NCBI GenBank assembly: GCA_945643635.1 | Contig: CALZFC010000354.1 | Coordinates: 3,289,501-3,353,500, forward strand | Reading direction: 5' to 3' | DNA: 64,000 bases | Origin: Allodiplogaster sudhausi | Taxonomy: Eukaryota; Nematoda; Chromadorea; Rhabditida; Diplogasteridae | Shown: positions 37,121 through 48,776 of the stretch, in pieces | Layout of the letters: each line of letters begins with the position of its first letter | Numbering within the stretch: the stretch's first letter is position 1 | The notes under the pieces: model-generated | The model's database searches: none | What the model saw: only the letters and a program-made list of their open reading frames with translations | What the model was told of the DNA's origin: nothing | Made by a program: the position numbers and the translations under genes

Positions 37121-40100
37121 CTAGGTCCCGAAGAACTCATAGCTGACTTGCATGGTCTGCAGGTCCAGGAAGGTCACTGTATTAGTCTCAGAGAACTTGG
37201 AGATAGAGAGAAGCAGACACTTCCTCTTGCTACCGTCTCCATCTTCAAACTCCTCCATTCTCGCAGAAGAAGCGCCCGACTGGTTGCCGGCCACAAAGAC
37301 ATGCGGGAATGTCCGTTCAATGATTAGCGGGTCCCGCGCCTCGAATGGGAAGCCATCTACCGTATCCGGGCAAGTGGGGGCAATGTGTGAGGCACGCAGC
37401 AGAAAGGCGCAGACATCGCAGCTGGACAGAGAGGTCTGGCGCCGGATGTCCGAGACGTTCTGGCCTGCAAGAGATGCTGCTTTATCTCGGTTGGGTTTTT
37501 TCTGAATGAGCCTAATTAGGCTGGAGTCAAACCTAGGCACAGTTTCCTTAGAACCTTTTCCTTACAAATTAGGTTCTACTGCCTGTTATCTAATCTTTTT
37601 TAATCCAATTTAAAGACATCGTATTGCTATGGATCCTTCTTAAAGCTCATTATTATATATATTATTCAGTTCATTTTATTATCGCTCCATCTCGCCTTCT
37701 TAACTTGCTCACAAATACACATCTTCCTGAACACTTGCTTGGACTCATTTCTCAATTCCATCACCACACGACACCACTCAAGTTGTGCCGCTTTATGGCA
37801 CCAAGATGGTAAAAAAGATGCGCTGTAAAAAAAGATAGAGAAAAGAGAGAAAGAGCGAGAGAGGAGAGGAGAGATAGCGAGAATGAGAGACACAGAGAGC
37901 AAGAGAGCAAGAGAGCAGAGAGAGAGAGATAGAGAGAGAGCGAGAGAGAGATAGAGAGACCGAGCAGGTGTCACCGGCATGGCTATGAATCAGCCTGCCA
38001 TACGATACAGGCAAATCGGTCGAGTAGAATGAAAAGGATCAGAGAGGAAGTAAGTTGGAGATTGTGGCAAAGAGAGCGAGATATAGAGGGAAAGAGAGAT
38101 GCACTAAAAGAGAGAGCGGTAGAGATACAGAGAAACTGTTACGGATAAAAGAGGGTAATCGAAGTAGACCATAAGGATGAGAAATGGGGTGTGAGCCATC
38201 TGAGATAAGGCATCTGAGCAAAGTTGCAAAGGGGCGAACAGGCAAGAGAGAGAGAGAGAGAGAGAGGGAGAGAAAGAGAGAAAGAGAGGGAGCAGAGAAA
38301 AAGAGATGGCAGACGAGGTCGAGGCGGCCGCATTTGAAGTCGCAAGATTGCTCGCCGCGCTAATTGCACGATTAACAACGAGCGTGTAGAGTGGGTGAAA
38401 ACTGGACGAGAGATACCAGAGAAGACAGACAGAGAGAGAGAGGGAGAGAGAGAGAGAGGGGAAATAGAAAGAGACTGCGAGAGTAGAGGACAGACAAGTG
38501 AGATTCCGGCAGAAGTCTGCGCAATACGCTCTTCACTCCTGGTCTTGTGAGGGAATGTTGACAGAGGTGAACCTCTTCAGTGAAAGTTGGGGGCACTTTC
38601 TTAACCTATTTTAACTAAATGATAATTTCTACGCAAAATATGGCAGAAGGTACCAAACAAATCGAGTCTTTTTTTAGAAATCGCTGAACCCTTTTCCACT
38701 GTTTTTCTCTCACCCTGTTTGCCGCAGGCTTTAATCATTCGATGTCTGTTCTTTCTCTCTAACTCTCATTCTCTCTCTCTTTCTTCTCTCTCTCTCTCTC
38801 TTCTTTCTCTCTCTCTCCAACCTGCACACATCATAAAGTCGACTCCGGCCAGGTTGCACTCGTACGGATTGGTGTGTAGCCGGAGGCCGTGCGCGTCCGC
38901 CGCGGTGGGCATGGACACCCTTCCAATCGGCTGCTGCGGCAGCATTTGCGTGCAGCAGTCGCCGACGCCTGCCACAATGTCCAGCCAGGTGGCGCGAGCC
39001 AGCGGAGCCACGCAGTGGTCGAGGGTCGCCAGGGCTGCCTTCAAGGAAGACACTTCATGCTATTTCATATATATATATATATATAACACATAAATATAAC
39101 TACTTATTATAATACATTATAAAGAAGCCTGACTTTCTACTTAAAGTAAGAAATGCTCGAAAAGTTGGCACCTATTCGCAAAACAAAGTAAAAAAAAAAT
39201 TGAGACAAACACCTACTTTGTCCGTTTCGATGTCCTGTCTGATGAGAGAGGTGACCATCGAAGACATGTCTCGAGCCTGCACAAGAAACGTATTTATTTA
39301 TTTTTTCTTTTTCTTTCAACTAAAACATCCCTCATCATCAGTATAACTCTTTTACTGCATGCGTATTTGAAACAACAAAAGAAAACATTTTGTAAAAAAA
39401 AAACACTTTATCAGTCTCTCTCCTCTCTCAGTTATTAATTAGCCACAATATCTCAATGGTCAAGAACTTGATTGGCTTGCTCGCAAATGTTTTCATATGA
39501 CCTTACTTGAGACTCTTCTCGCTATGCAAACAAAGACCCGTGAGATGACGTAAGCAATGGGAGAGGTGTGAGAGAGGAATGGGGATCTTAAAGGAGCCAA
39601 AGAGGGCCGACCATCGCTTTCCGCTTACATCATACTTCCTTGTCAGTCCTCCATTAGGTGCCCTAGCCTCCCCTCTACCCCGCAATCAACACTTTTTCGA
39701 ACAATTATCAATAAGGCCATAGAGAGAGAAATGCTATGCTCGGGGACGTCTTGCAGTGATAGAGCAAGAAATTGAACAAAGGATCAGCAAAATAGATTAA
39801 GCAGCATTAAACTGCCAATGTCGCATACCTCATGTTTGATTACAAAAATTGCAAATTGTATTGGAAATGAGCAAAAAGGATTGCCACGAGCCGGGATCGA
39901 ACCGGCGACCTTTAGATCTTCAGTCTAACGCTCTCCCAACTGAGCTATCATGGCACTGAATGCTATCTTATGCATACTTCTAAACAGAGAAGGCTCTGAG
40001 AGAGCAAGTGTTCTACGCATAAGCAGGGGTGGCCGGGGGCCGAAAATATCCGGCCCCGGCCCCTGGGGTCGCCCCCGAAGGAGGCCCCGGCAATAAATCT

Positions 40101-42821
40101 TAAAATTTTTCTAAAAAATTTCTGCGTCGGAGGAAAAATTCATAAAAATTGAGAAAATTCGTACATATGACACGTATACGAAATAAATCATAAATTGGCT
40201 CATGTTGTTCATCTGGGGGGGGGGGGTGAACTTCATTCAATTATCTACGGCCCCCGGCCTCCAGGGTCGGCCCCGGCCCCGGCGGCCGGGGCCGGCCACC
40301 CCTGCGCATAGGTTTCCCACGATTGCGCAGTAGAATATACAAGTAAGCCTTGAATTCATACATAAAACTGATCTGGAACTGCGAAAATACTCACATTACT
40401 TGTCCGCATTAAAACAAATAAATTGTATGTAATAAAAAAAGTAACTAATAGAAAAAAGGTAATTTTTGTTTATATTTTCTAAAATGAGTATTATATGAAT
40501 ATAAAGAGTGAAACCCTGACCGGATCCTGATGTGCTATGGAGCTTCCGACGATGACAACTCTCTCCACCCTCGTTGCTCTCTTTTGCTGTTCTTCCGAAA
40601 CGGAGTGGCCGGAGAGCCAGCGAGTGAAGAGGGAGAGGGCGAGCACAGTGCGCGAGTCACGCGTTGCGGAGCCGCTCAGGTTCAGGCCTACGATAGAGGA
40701 AGGTTACGGTAGTGCAATTGTTACCGTAAGCCAAGTCGAATGAATCCCTCTGAATACGCATGGTCGGCAAAGAAGATTACTTAATGAGCGAAATCAATAA
40801 ATGTGTGGTACACCAGCAAGATTATACTAGGCATGAAGAGCATCCAAATTAACCCTATATTTTCAATTTTCCACCTGAAAAAAATTAAGGCAGACTCTAA
40901 ACGTTGACCAGAAAAGCTTGGGGTTTATGAGTACCATCCATTTCATAATAACAGCCATTACTATCTACGTTTCAAATTATGGATATAAGGAGTACACACA
41001 GTACCCCAAACTGCAACTAATTTGAATACGGTATGAATTTTAAAGTCGTCCGAATATCGAAAAAAGTGCGATATATACTTACGAAGACAATGGGTGCATA
41101 CTTGGACAAAGACCTGTAAAATAATCATCTCTTTCTTTGGTAGGGTTGACATAAGCAATACCATAGACCAATATTTTTAACGATATACTTTCTGGTAGTC
41201 AGATCAACTTCCTGTTAATATGACTTCTTTGCAACTTAGAACTTTTTAGACTTTAGAAAATCATAGTGAGGAAATATTGAGGATAAACTTTGTTCAAAAG
41301 TTCTAACCAGAGATGAAGGCGATGGTGGCTGGAGGAAGAGTGGAAGGCAGTGGAGCCTGGGGCGCTGCTGCCGGCCAGATTATCCTCTCCACGTCGAACG
41401 TATTTTCCGGAGTCTAAATTGACACCTTTTTCCCCTCGTTTTGACATCTAATTTTCGCCTTAAAATGGTTTTAAAAGCCCGAGCCGATCAGGAAATTAAT
41501 GAACTTGAAGCTTGAAGTCTACAGTACTTTTCTGTCTGTACATTTGATTCTAGAGGATTACGGTGTTTTTTTAGGTCACTGAACAGCCTCTTTAGCATTA
41601 ACTACGAAATTTTTTTTCTTAAAGTCAACTTGATCAGTAGACAAATAGGAGACATGCAAAATTTGAAATAATAAGCCCACCTGTTTCCCGTAGAAACCGA
41701 CGATGACGCCTGTTGATACTTCGTCCATTTTTACGCTTTCCTAAAATGTAAGAAACAAAAGTTTTGCCTAAAAGGAGATCAAGACGCCACAAAATAAGAG
41801 GAATCTTGGGAAAACTTCAAAAATTTTTCTTCTCTTATAGCTAGAGGAAAAAAACAACATTCGGTTGCCCCTACCGTAGTCATTGAATTCAAAAGAAATT
41901 CAACTGAAAAGCAAAAAAAGAATTGTAAAGATCACGCAAAAGAAAGAAAAAAATCTGTGCAATGGCCAAAGTAAAGAAACTCGCCGAAATGCGAATAATC
42001 TGCGATTCGTCCTCGAGTTCGATGAAGTCGGACTTGGTGATGAAAGTGTTGCGATTGCTGCGCTTCTCTCCGCCGCCACTGCCACCGGCGCCGTCTCCAG
42101 CGACTCCTCCGCCGTCGCCTTCAGCTTCGATATCGTCTGTTAGATGCTCGTCCGAGGCGAGCACCTGGCAAGTTTATAATTTACCAATTCAATAAATAAG
42201 TAAAGATTCATCATCAACATGCTGAATTTTATTACCTTTTCTTTAAACTCTAGCTCTAAATAACCCTATTTAATCGAATCTACAGTGTTTCATTGTCAAT
42301 TTCGATAGAAATAATAATTTTTTAGTCCTTTTTGCTGCCGTTAATTTAAGGCGTAATAGAACAATTAATCTAACTAAATGGAACCTTGAGAACTCCAGCT
42401 CGATTCTCCATGCGCTTCTCAACAGTCCCAATGATCAGAGCGCTCTTGCCGAATCGCAATGCATCAATCCGTGTCTGTTGAATCTTGTCACCTGAATATA
42501 AAGGACTCTTTTAGCTGACATAATGACGTCAAACAATATTAGTTATTGAGCAGAAACTGGAATGTCCTTGTAGAATAAATTTAACAGCAAAAAAGATGAC
42601 CAGCATAAAAGAATAGGAAATCTTTTGTATAAACAGGAGAACAGACCAAGAATATGTTTTGCGTTCCTCAGAACGCGTCCGTAGAGCGCGCCGAGTCGCA
42701 CGCGATACATGATGTTGTATTGGCGGCGGAAGCAGTCATCGGAGAAGTCCGTCTCATTAAGCAGATACTGCAGCGAGTTGTTCTTGTACGGCAACTCGAT
42801 GCGGCGCGCCTCGTTCACCAT
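37121..42821 (-). CDS. POLD2: DNA polymerase delta small (B) subunit
   Basis: Nine exons, all phases agreeing: 42821-42647, 42491-42385, 42164-41985, 41740-41681, 41413-41308, 40687-40521, 39276-39217, 39059-38822 and 37464-37121, giving 478 aa (human POLD2 is 469). Recognisable family blocks in order: RIELPYKNNSLQYL; SALIIGTVEKRM; FIELEDESQIIRIS; DEVSTGVIVGFYG; the phosphoesterase-fold core FISGLNLSG, VIVGSSIAHQ, LPQQP and TNPYE; GQNVSDIRR; HIAPTCPDT; and FPHVFVAGNQ. As in eukaryotic B subunits generally, the fold lacks a functional metallophosphatase site; it scaffolds the catalytic subunit during replication. Exon 3 carries a Gly/Asp-rich insert before FITKSDF. Its donor is TCG/gcgagt, a GC-AG intron. 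A ttctccag lies just before the start codon. Confidence 0.93.
39882..39954 (-). tRNA. tRNA-Phe (GAA)
   Basis: A 73-nt cloverleaf on the minus strand. The acceptor stem GCCATGA pairs with TCGTGGC, followed by discriminator A. The D arm has TAGCTCAGTTGGGAGAGC. The anticodon loop is CTGAAGA with GAA at the anticodon position. The T arm has GGTTCGATCCC. A TTTTT terminator follows 5 nt after the 3' end on that strand. There is no intron. It sits inside an intron of the polymerase delta subunit gene, in the same orientation. Confidence 0.97.
40024..40304. mobile_element. hAT-type MITE
   Basis: A 281-bp GC-rich ended element with inverted ends CAGGGGTGGCCGG and CCGGCCACCCCTG, flanked by near-identical 8-bp duplications (CGCATAAG and CGCATAGG). 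CAGGG-type ends with 8-bp target duplications are typical of hAT elements. The interior is AT-rich with no coding capacity. It lies in the intron of the polymerase gene, about 70 bp from tRNA-Phe. Confidence 0.85.
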
Positions 42822-43596
42822 CGCTGGAGAATTCAAAGAATGCACAGAAAATATGAATACCGCACCTTGTCAAATGAACAAGCATCTCAGCGAAACATCA
42901 ACAGCGAAAATAAACATAATTATTTTAAAGAATGAATAATTCGCGCTCCTTTTTAAAGATTCTCCAGAGAACACATCCATTCCGTGATGCTATCATCGAC
43001 AGTAATTTTAAATCAAACATAACAGATAGCACACTGGTTTACACTGGATAATATTCAAAGTTGTGAGAAGAATGCGAGGAAACGTTATGACGCAGCCAAA
43101 AATGTCCGCAATTCGTGTGGACGGATAACGTCCCAAACAAGGAAACTAACAATGTTTTCGCAGAGTAAAAAGACTGCCTTCGTTCGGGAAGCTTTAAACC
43201 ATGTAACTTCACTTTCTAACAAGACTATGTAATTGTCAAGATGAGGATAGCGAAACAGAGGAGTCAATGAAGACGGCATTCTCCACCCGATACTCCTGTG
43301 ACGCATCGTGATCTAAAACGGACAATACGCAACATACAAATGCATAAAACCCACGAACCACACGACGATTAGGAAACCGAACAGAATCCGGTAAACACAT
43401 TATTTGAGCATCCCGCTTTTGAATTATTGTGAACTGCACCACTGCACTTTAAATTTTACGACACGTCATTTACGTCTGTCCTTGCACACAGTGGAGCATA
43501 GACAAGTTATAAAAGAATCGAAGCGTTTATGTCGACCACTCGAAGCGGAGAGGGAAGGGGGAATGGAGATGTGGTCATGAGAGAAGCTCCTTCTCG
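42822..43596 (-). other. Possible exons, unresolved
   Basis: On the minus strand ATG at 43442 opens MVQFTIIQKRDAQIMCLPDS, then a possible donor and an open block at about 43310-43240. No family is recognised and joins do not settle on one frame. This may be a small gene or chance. The rest of the stretch is AT-rich with nothing supported. Confidence 0.2.
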
Positions 43597-44161
43597 CTAC
43601 TGGGCCGAGATCGGCAGAGTCACCTCGCCAGCGACGACGGCCGCCTCAAGAGGAAAATGCTTTTAGAAATCATTAATCATTTTGCCCAATAATTTCTCAA
43701 ACAATCGGTCGCCTCGAAATCATTCTATAGAAACATGCCAAAATGAGACCGAAGCATGTCGAATAACTACCATAAATTAATACGTCGAAATATCTCAAAT
43801 GAATGCTTATCTTTTCGATCCATCCTCCGATCCCCTTAAATCTTGTCAAATCTCCTCGGATCTCACTGAAAACCTTGAAAGCAGCGGTGGCATCCGCGGT
43901 GTCTGCGGGCGCCTCTGCGAACTGGATGACGAGCTTGTCCTCCTTGGGTGCTCCGGCCAGCCGAGTGATCTCGAGGGGGGCAGCCGCGCCCGGCTCAACG
44001 AAGCCGAACACCGGCTTCAGGCGGTACTCGTTGTTGTTCGACGACTTCACCTGCAAGGAAGTGTTACATAAGTTTAAAGTGTTACATAAGTGTTCGGAAT
44101 GGCAAACATTGAAGACAAGGCGGGCCGCGCCCGGATTGGCGATCTGATGAACGGAGGCACC
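43597..44161 (-). pseudogene. SSP-like (MSP-domain) sperm protein gene, 5'-truncated copy 1
   Basis: Exons 44161-44108 (partial exon 1), 44050-43874 and 43644-43597 encode HQIANPGAARLVF, KSSNNNEYRLKPVFGFVEP, LEITRLAGAPKEDKLVIQF, then AGEVTLPISAQ and stop. This is the short MSP-fold sperm protein type (SSP-16/SSP-19-like in C. elegans, about 108 aa). Exons 2 and 3 are intact. The first 18 or so codons, the start and the promoter are missing: homology to the other copies stops abruptly at GGTGCC (44161). The sequence beyond is inverted relative to 61150-61215, which points to a rearrangement. The residue at the exon 1 end is AAT in place of AAG but GT is kept. Confidence 0.85.
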
Positions 44162-44624
44162 CTGTTTTTATCACTTTTCAAGTTAGTTACCAGAAGAGGT
44201 AAACGAAAAATATTTTCGGACAGTAATTACACATCTTAATCGACGTATATAAGATAAATAAATTTAGATTGGCGAATAAATTGAATGCTCAATTGCAACC
44301 CATATGTAAATATGAAGATCAATAATTCACGTGTCGATGTGAAAACTCTTCCTTAAAGGACTTCACCTTCCTAAAGAATTAGCAAGCTTTTTATACATTT
44401 TCACATTCACCATATTAAAAAAACTACTGTCTTGAATAAAATGTACAACATCTCCACTTCAAGCACATTTTTTTTTAAATTAGTGGGGGGGAATGGAGTA
44501 TTTTGGAATGTTGAGAAAATCTTCAAGGGTTGTACTCGAGAAATAAGAGGAAATTTTTAAGTGCAGAGATGGACATTGCACTGAAAAGTGCAAAGAATAA
44601 GAATGCAAAGTGCGCTTTGGCAGT

Positions 44625-44640
44625 ATAAAAGAAGCCTTTT
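44625..44640 (+). promoter_or_regulatory. TATA-type promoter of SSP copy 2
   Basis: GTATAAAAGAAGCC lies about 80 bp before the start codon at 44710, within a block (AATGCAAAGTGCGCTTTGGC upstream) that is almost the same at 61992-62028 before copy 4. Conservation between copies supports a real core promoter. Confidence 0.75.
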
Positions 44641-44709
44641 TCCTCATTTGCTCTACAGTCGCCTGTCTTAAGCCGTCTGCGCTCTCCTCTCCACCTTCAC
44701 TCTCTCGCC

Positions 44710-45375
44710 ATGTCTGCTCTCTCCGTCGATGCCCCTGCGGCCACGGTCCTTGCCGCCGGCGGTGCCTCCGTTCATCAGATCGCCAATCCGGGCGCGGCCC
44801 GCCTTGTCTTCAAGGTTTGCCCTTCCGTATAATTATGTTTGTTGTAAAACAATACATTCAAACAATATTCACCTTTCATTCCAAAGCTATAAATATATTT
44901 ATATATGTTTAAAGTAACAAAAATCTCCTTACTTGCAGGTGAAGTCGTCGAACAACAACGAGTACCGCCTGAAGCCGGTGTTCGGCTTCGTTGAGCCGGG
45001 CGCGGCTGCCCCCCCTCGAGATCACTCGGCTGGCCGGAGCACCCAAGGAGGACAAACTCGTCATCCAGTTCGCAGAGGCGCCCGCAGACGCCGCGGATGC
45101 CAGCGCGGCTCTCAAGGTTTTCAGCGATATTCGAGGGCATTTGAGGAGATCGGTGGATGAATCTCCAGTGAAGATTATGACACGATTAATTTGAGTATTC
45201 CATGGTTGTTATTCGTCATTCTTCGGTCTCATTTTGGCATGTTTCTATAGAATGATTTCGAGGCGACCAATTGTTTGAGAAACTATTGGGCAAAATGATA
45301 TAATTCCTGAACGCGTTTTCCTCTTGAGGCAGCCGCCGTCGCTGGCGAGGTGACTCTGCCCCGATCTCGGCATAG
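44710..45375 (+). pseudogene. SSP-like sperm protein gene, copy 2, compensated frameshift
   Basis: Exons 44710-44814 (35 codons, MSALSVDAPAATVLAAGGAS...), 44939-45116 and 45329-45375. In exon 2 the C-run after GCTG has seven Cs where copies 1 and 4 have six (+1). In exon 3 a two-base insertion (CTGCCCCGATC) restores the frame, so translation would still end PISA-stop. The middle of about 50 codons is then an unrelated Arg-rich sequence in place of the MSP fold. It is therefore probably non-functional, unless the C-run is an assembly error. Promoter, exon 1 and splice sites look intact. Confidence 0.75.
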
Positions 45376-46629
45376 TAGAAGAAGCTCCTCCCATGGCCGC
45401 ATCTTTCATTCCTCCCTCTCCTCTCCGCTTCGAGTGGTCGACGATAAATGCTTCGCTTCTATCACAACTTTGTTTTACATGAAAGAAACAAGAAAGAGTA
45501 AGCAAAAAATGAACAGAAAACCACATCGGAGCTCTCATATCAATTTTTATTCCACCGAATAAATGCGAGAAAAAAGTACTTTTGTTAGGGTGTTAAAGCT
45601 ATGAATGTATGTACGTCCCCTCGGATTCAGCCAGGCTCCATAGACTGTATAGATATGGTGGGCGGTGATATACATATGTTAAAGGAAGAGCTCAATAAAG
45701 ACATCCAGTATACGCTATATTTTTTAATAAAAATGTAAAAAAAAAAACAAATGTTGCTTAAAAAATTCATTGAGATTGGTCGAAATGCCACATTTTCAAT
45801 ATGCTCGGCTACAAAAATTGGAAAATGTTCGGAAGTCGTAGGCTGCGCTTGTTCGCAGCCGATACTCGATCAGCATCTTGCAGCACGTGGAACGAGCACT
45901 TTCAAGCAAGGTCGGCAGGGTGAGGTATCGTTGCACAATCACAGAGAAATATCCGTTAGTGGTAACGGATATAAAGTACGGATTGTTCTGCATACAGAAC
46001 AATCCGTGCTTTATATCCGTTGTCCCTAACGGATATTTCTCTGTGATTGTGCTATGAGAGCGTACGCAAGGGCGAGACATACATATATATGCTGTGAGAG
46101 CCTTTCTAACTATGAATATAAAATAGCCTGTCATGGCAATAAGCTGTCCTCGACGCTATTCTATGACGGCGACGTCGCCGGATCCAGGCTTTCCAAATAT
46201 CTCAGGCGCCAATGGATAGACCCGCCCTCTATGCTTGTCAGCACATGTCATCGTCCGCGGCGGGAAAGTAGACGGATGAGCCTCGGCGACGCCCTCTTTG
46301 CCACGAAGAAATTGAGCAGAGAGAAGAAAACAGGAAACACACGCAAGGGACAAATCCATCACATTCCAATGAGTTTAGAAACCGTTCTTTCAAAGGAAAC
46401 GAACGAAATTCGCACGCGGATTCTGGCCATAGCATTTTGCATCGATTTCTATTGGGACTCTAAGGGAAACGGTAGGGGTTTTGCCCGTTAGGGCTAATCG
46501 GTCGGGTTATACGGTAAAGGAGAAGAGGGAGATCACATAGGAGGGGAGGGGGGTTGGAGGGAACGCCTTCTCCAGCCACGTCGAGAATGGGGCATGGCCG
46601 GTGGCTACGGATTGTTGTTTTATAGAATA
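45376..46629. other. Intergenic DNA with a MITE
   Basis: Downstream of copy 2; a poly(A)-type AATAAA lies at 45560. No exon is supported. Contains the palindromic element described separately. Confidence 0.5.
45933..46052. mobile_element. 120-bp palindromic MITE
   Basis: Starts GCACAATCACAGAGAAATAT and ends with its near-perfect complement; the arms of about 57 bp meet at CTGCATACAG. Internal words TAACGGATAT and TTTATATCCG are also inverted. Only a few mismatches separate the arms. No clear target duplication. It could form a cruciform or a hairpin RNA. Confidence 0.8.
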
Positions 46630-48207
46630 TTAATAAAGTGAGCGTGCAATGGAACGAGGGTCAAAGCAAGAGTGATTCTTGAGCTGGGTTCGAAGAGAGC
46701 AGCGACCAGCCCACGGAGAGGGCGATCTCAGTAAGAGGAGCCACGCCCCCCAGGCGCATCTTGAAAGGGGGAGGAATTGGATGATGTCACACAAGAATGT
46801 ATACATTGTGTACATTTGTAACTTACTGAAATCGAGTAATGTAATCAAATACAACATAACTTTTCATTTCTTGCGTTCAAGAAAAGAAAATGACCTGCCT
46901 GTTATAAAATGCAATCGAGGACGAAGAAGACTCACCCGCCTGGAGAGTGCACGACGCCCTCGGGGCTCAGCGTCTTATTCCAGTCGGTCGGCACTTCTCG
47001 CATCCTCACCATCAGCGTCGTCGACCGACCGAGGTCGAGGTCGGTCATCTTCACTTCCAGCTCAAATCTTTTCATTTCTGAGAGTTATTAATCGTCCTGC
47101 ATTGCATAATAAAGTTCATACATCTGGTAGAACTATTTTAAATTTAAGAAAAGAAAATCAATATAAACAATATAAACCAACTAGCCTGACATTCAGCATG
47201 CTGTTTCGCCGAGAAGAAAAATCTTTGCACACCGGCGAACCGCGTGGTCGCCGCGTCGACGCGCGCGAATTCATCGTAAAGCGCGAGGTAGTTGACGAAG
47301 CTGAAAGTCCTCGCCTCGTCCGCTTCGCTCGCGGCCGTCCGTCGGTAGAGCACGGACGCGGGGCCGGCGACGTAGCGGTCGCAGCATGCCGGTGCCGTTG
47401 CACCGCCAGCTGTTGCTTTCGAGCGCCGGCGCAAGGACGTACTTTAAGGAAACCATATGGGCCTGACGACCCACGGAAATGATGCAACTGCCCCTCGCCT
47501 CTCTTGCTGAAAGGGGAAGCCTGCGAAGCTGCTCCTAGCTACAGATGGGGTATAGTCATGATTACTACATCTTTTGATTACAGTACTTTCTATCGTCCAC
47601 GCCAAACTTGAATTCCCGCCAACCTTGAATTCTGCCCGGTTCATCATGCGCTCTCGTTGCGATTTCATCCACGCCATGCAGAGGTCTAGACGCGTAATCG
47701 TGACGTCACCGGCGCCACGGCACTCCACTTTGAACAGTTCGATGCTGTTCGTCCTCGACATGAACAGCTTGAGCTCGATGTATTGTGCGTCGCTCGAACT
47801 AATCCGAAGCATTCGCTGCGGCGCCGCGCCGTCGAGACGCGAGAGACGGAAGGCGGCTGAGTGCGAGACGGTCAACGCGAAACGGTCCTCGATCCGGACG
47901 AACATCAGTCGCCAGTCGACATTGGAGCCATCATTCGAATGACACTCGATGGTGACGAGGGTTCGCTCATCGAGAAAGACGACTGGATTCGGTGGATGAT
48001 CAGCATGCAAGATGCGGACGTAGAAGCGACAGCCACTTGGGAAGTGCTCGCGACCTCCGAGGTCGCAGGAGGTGGGCAGCGAGGAGAGCGGAAGGACGCG
48101 GTGCTCACGGAGTAGCTGCTCAGCGGAAGAGAGGACGAGAAGTGAGTCACTGGCTGCGACTACGGCCCAGGAAGACGAGAGGGACGCAACCGGGTGGATG
48201 CCATGCA
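46630..48207 (-). CDS. Unrecognised multi-exon gene
   Basis: Exon 1 runs from ATG 48207 (MHGIHPVASLSSSWAVVAAS) to the donor after RMMNRAEFK near 47625, about 195 codons of normal composition (CRFYVRILHADHPPNPVVFL, VECRGAGDVTITRLDLCMAW). A second block (about 47446-47186) has RTFSFVNYLALYDEF and VQRFFFSAKQHAECQ, but the frame that looks coding needs a phase 2 join while exon 1 ends in phase 0, so an exon or boundary is missing. A third block (about 47075-46938) reads KRFELEVKMTDLDLGRSTTL and ends before gtgagt. A possible last exon lies near 46760-46630. No domain recognised. Confidence 0.5.
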
Positions 48208-48539
48208 TGCTCGAAGTGGAAGTGAGGTGGGATTGAGACTTTGCATGATTTAGTGTTAGAGGCGGAGTGTTTGTGGGAGAGCAAGGGAGAGTGAGAACGA
48301 GAGAGAGAGAGATTGAGAAATAGAAGGAGAGAGAGGGAGGGAGAGAGCGAAATACTTTGAGCAGAATAAATAAAAAGTGATGAGGCACTACTTTTTTGAT
48401 TAAGCACAGCAAATTGTTTTTATAATGATTGAATTGAGTGTAAAGTGACTGAAGGGTTGTGACGAAAAAGTATGCAAGAAGGTGACCAAATGCGCAGTGG
48501 GATTGAGAGAACGAGAGGGATGGAGAGAGCGGGTGTAAC

Positions 48540-48776
48540 AGCTTCTTTGACTTTGACTATTATATCGATGTCTGATAAGCTTCAAATATCTTATTAATAT
48601 TATTTTATTTTAACATTCCGTCATAATTTCAAATAGATAATAAAAAGTGTTCTGAAAAGCTTCTTTGAATTTGACTATTCTATCGATGTCTGATAAGCTT
48701 CAAATATCTTATTAATATTATTTTATTTTATCATTCCGTCATAATTTCAAATAGATAAAAAAAAGTGTTTCATCTC
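48540..48776. repeat. Direct tandem duplication, about 118 bp
   Basis: The block starting AGCTTCTTTGA and running through TATCGATGTCTGATAAGC occurs twice in a row (about 48540-48657 and 48658-48775) with few differences, indicating a recent duplication. Confidence 0.8.

Noticed and set aside
41080..41120. Extra POLD2 exon (LSKYAPIVF)
   Set aside because: Exons on either side join directly in phase and match the family (FISG-LNLSG); including this piece would break the core.
40961..41164. 67-codon minus frame in a POLD2 intron
   Set aside because: No splice signals that fit and no similarity; an intronic chance frame.
43799..44147. Plus-strand frames over SSP copy 1, and similar antisense frames at 44775-45140 and 62294-62593
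   Set aside because: Antisense shadows of SSP exons, or read-through into introns; the true direction is shown by splice sites and the MSP-like fold.
47158..48412. A single 322-codon minus frame as one exon
   Set aside because: The part before MHGIHPV is a low-complexity Ser/Leu tract, and the end reads through a gt donor into an intron; only the middle is likely coding.
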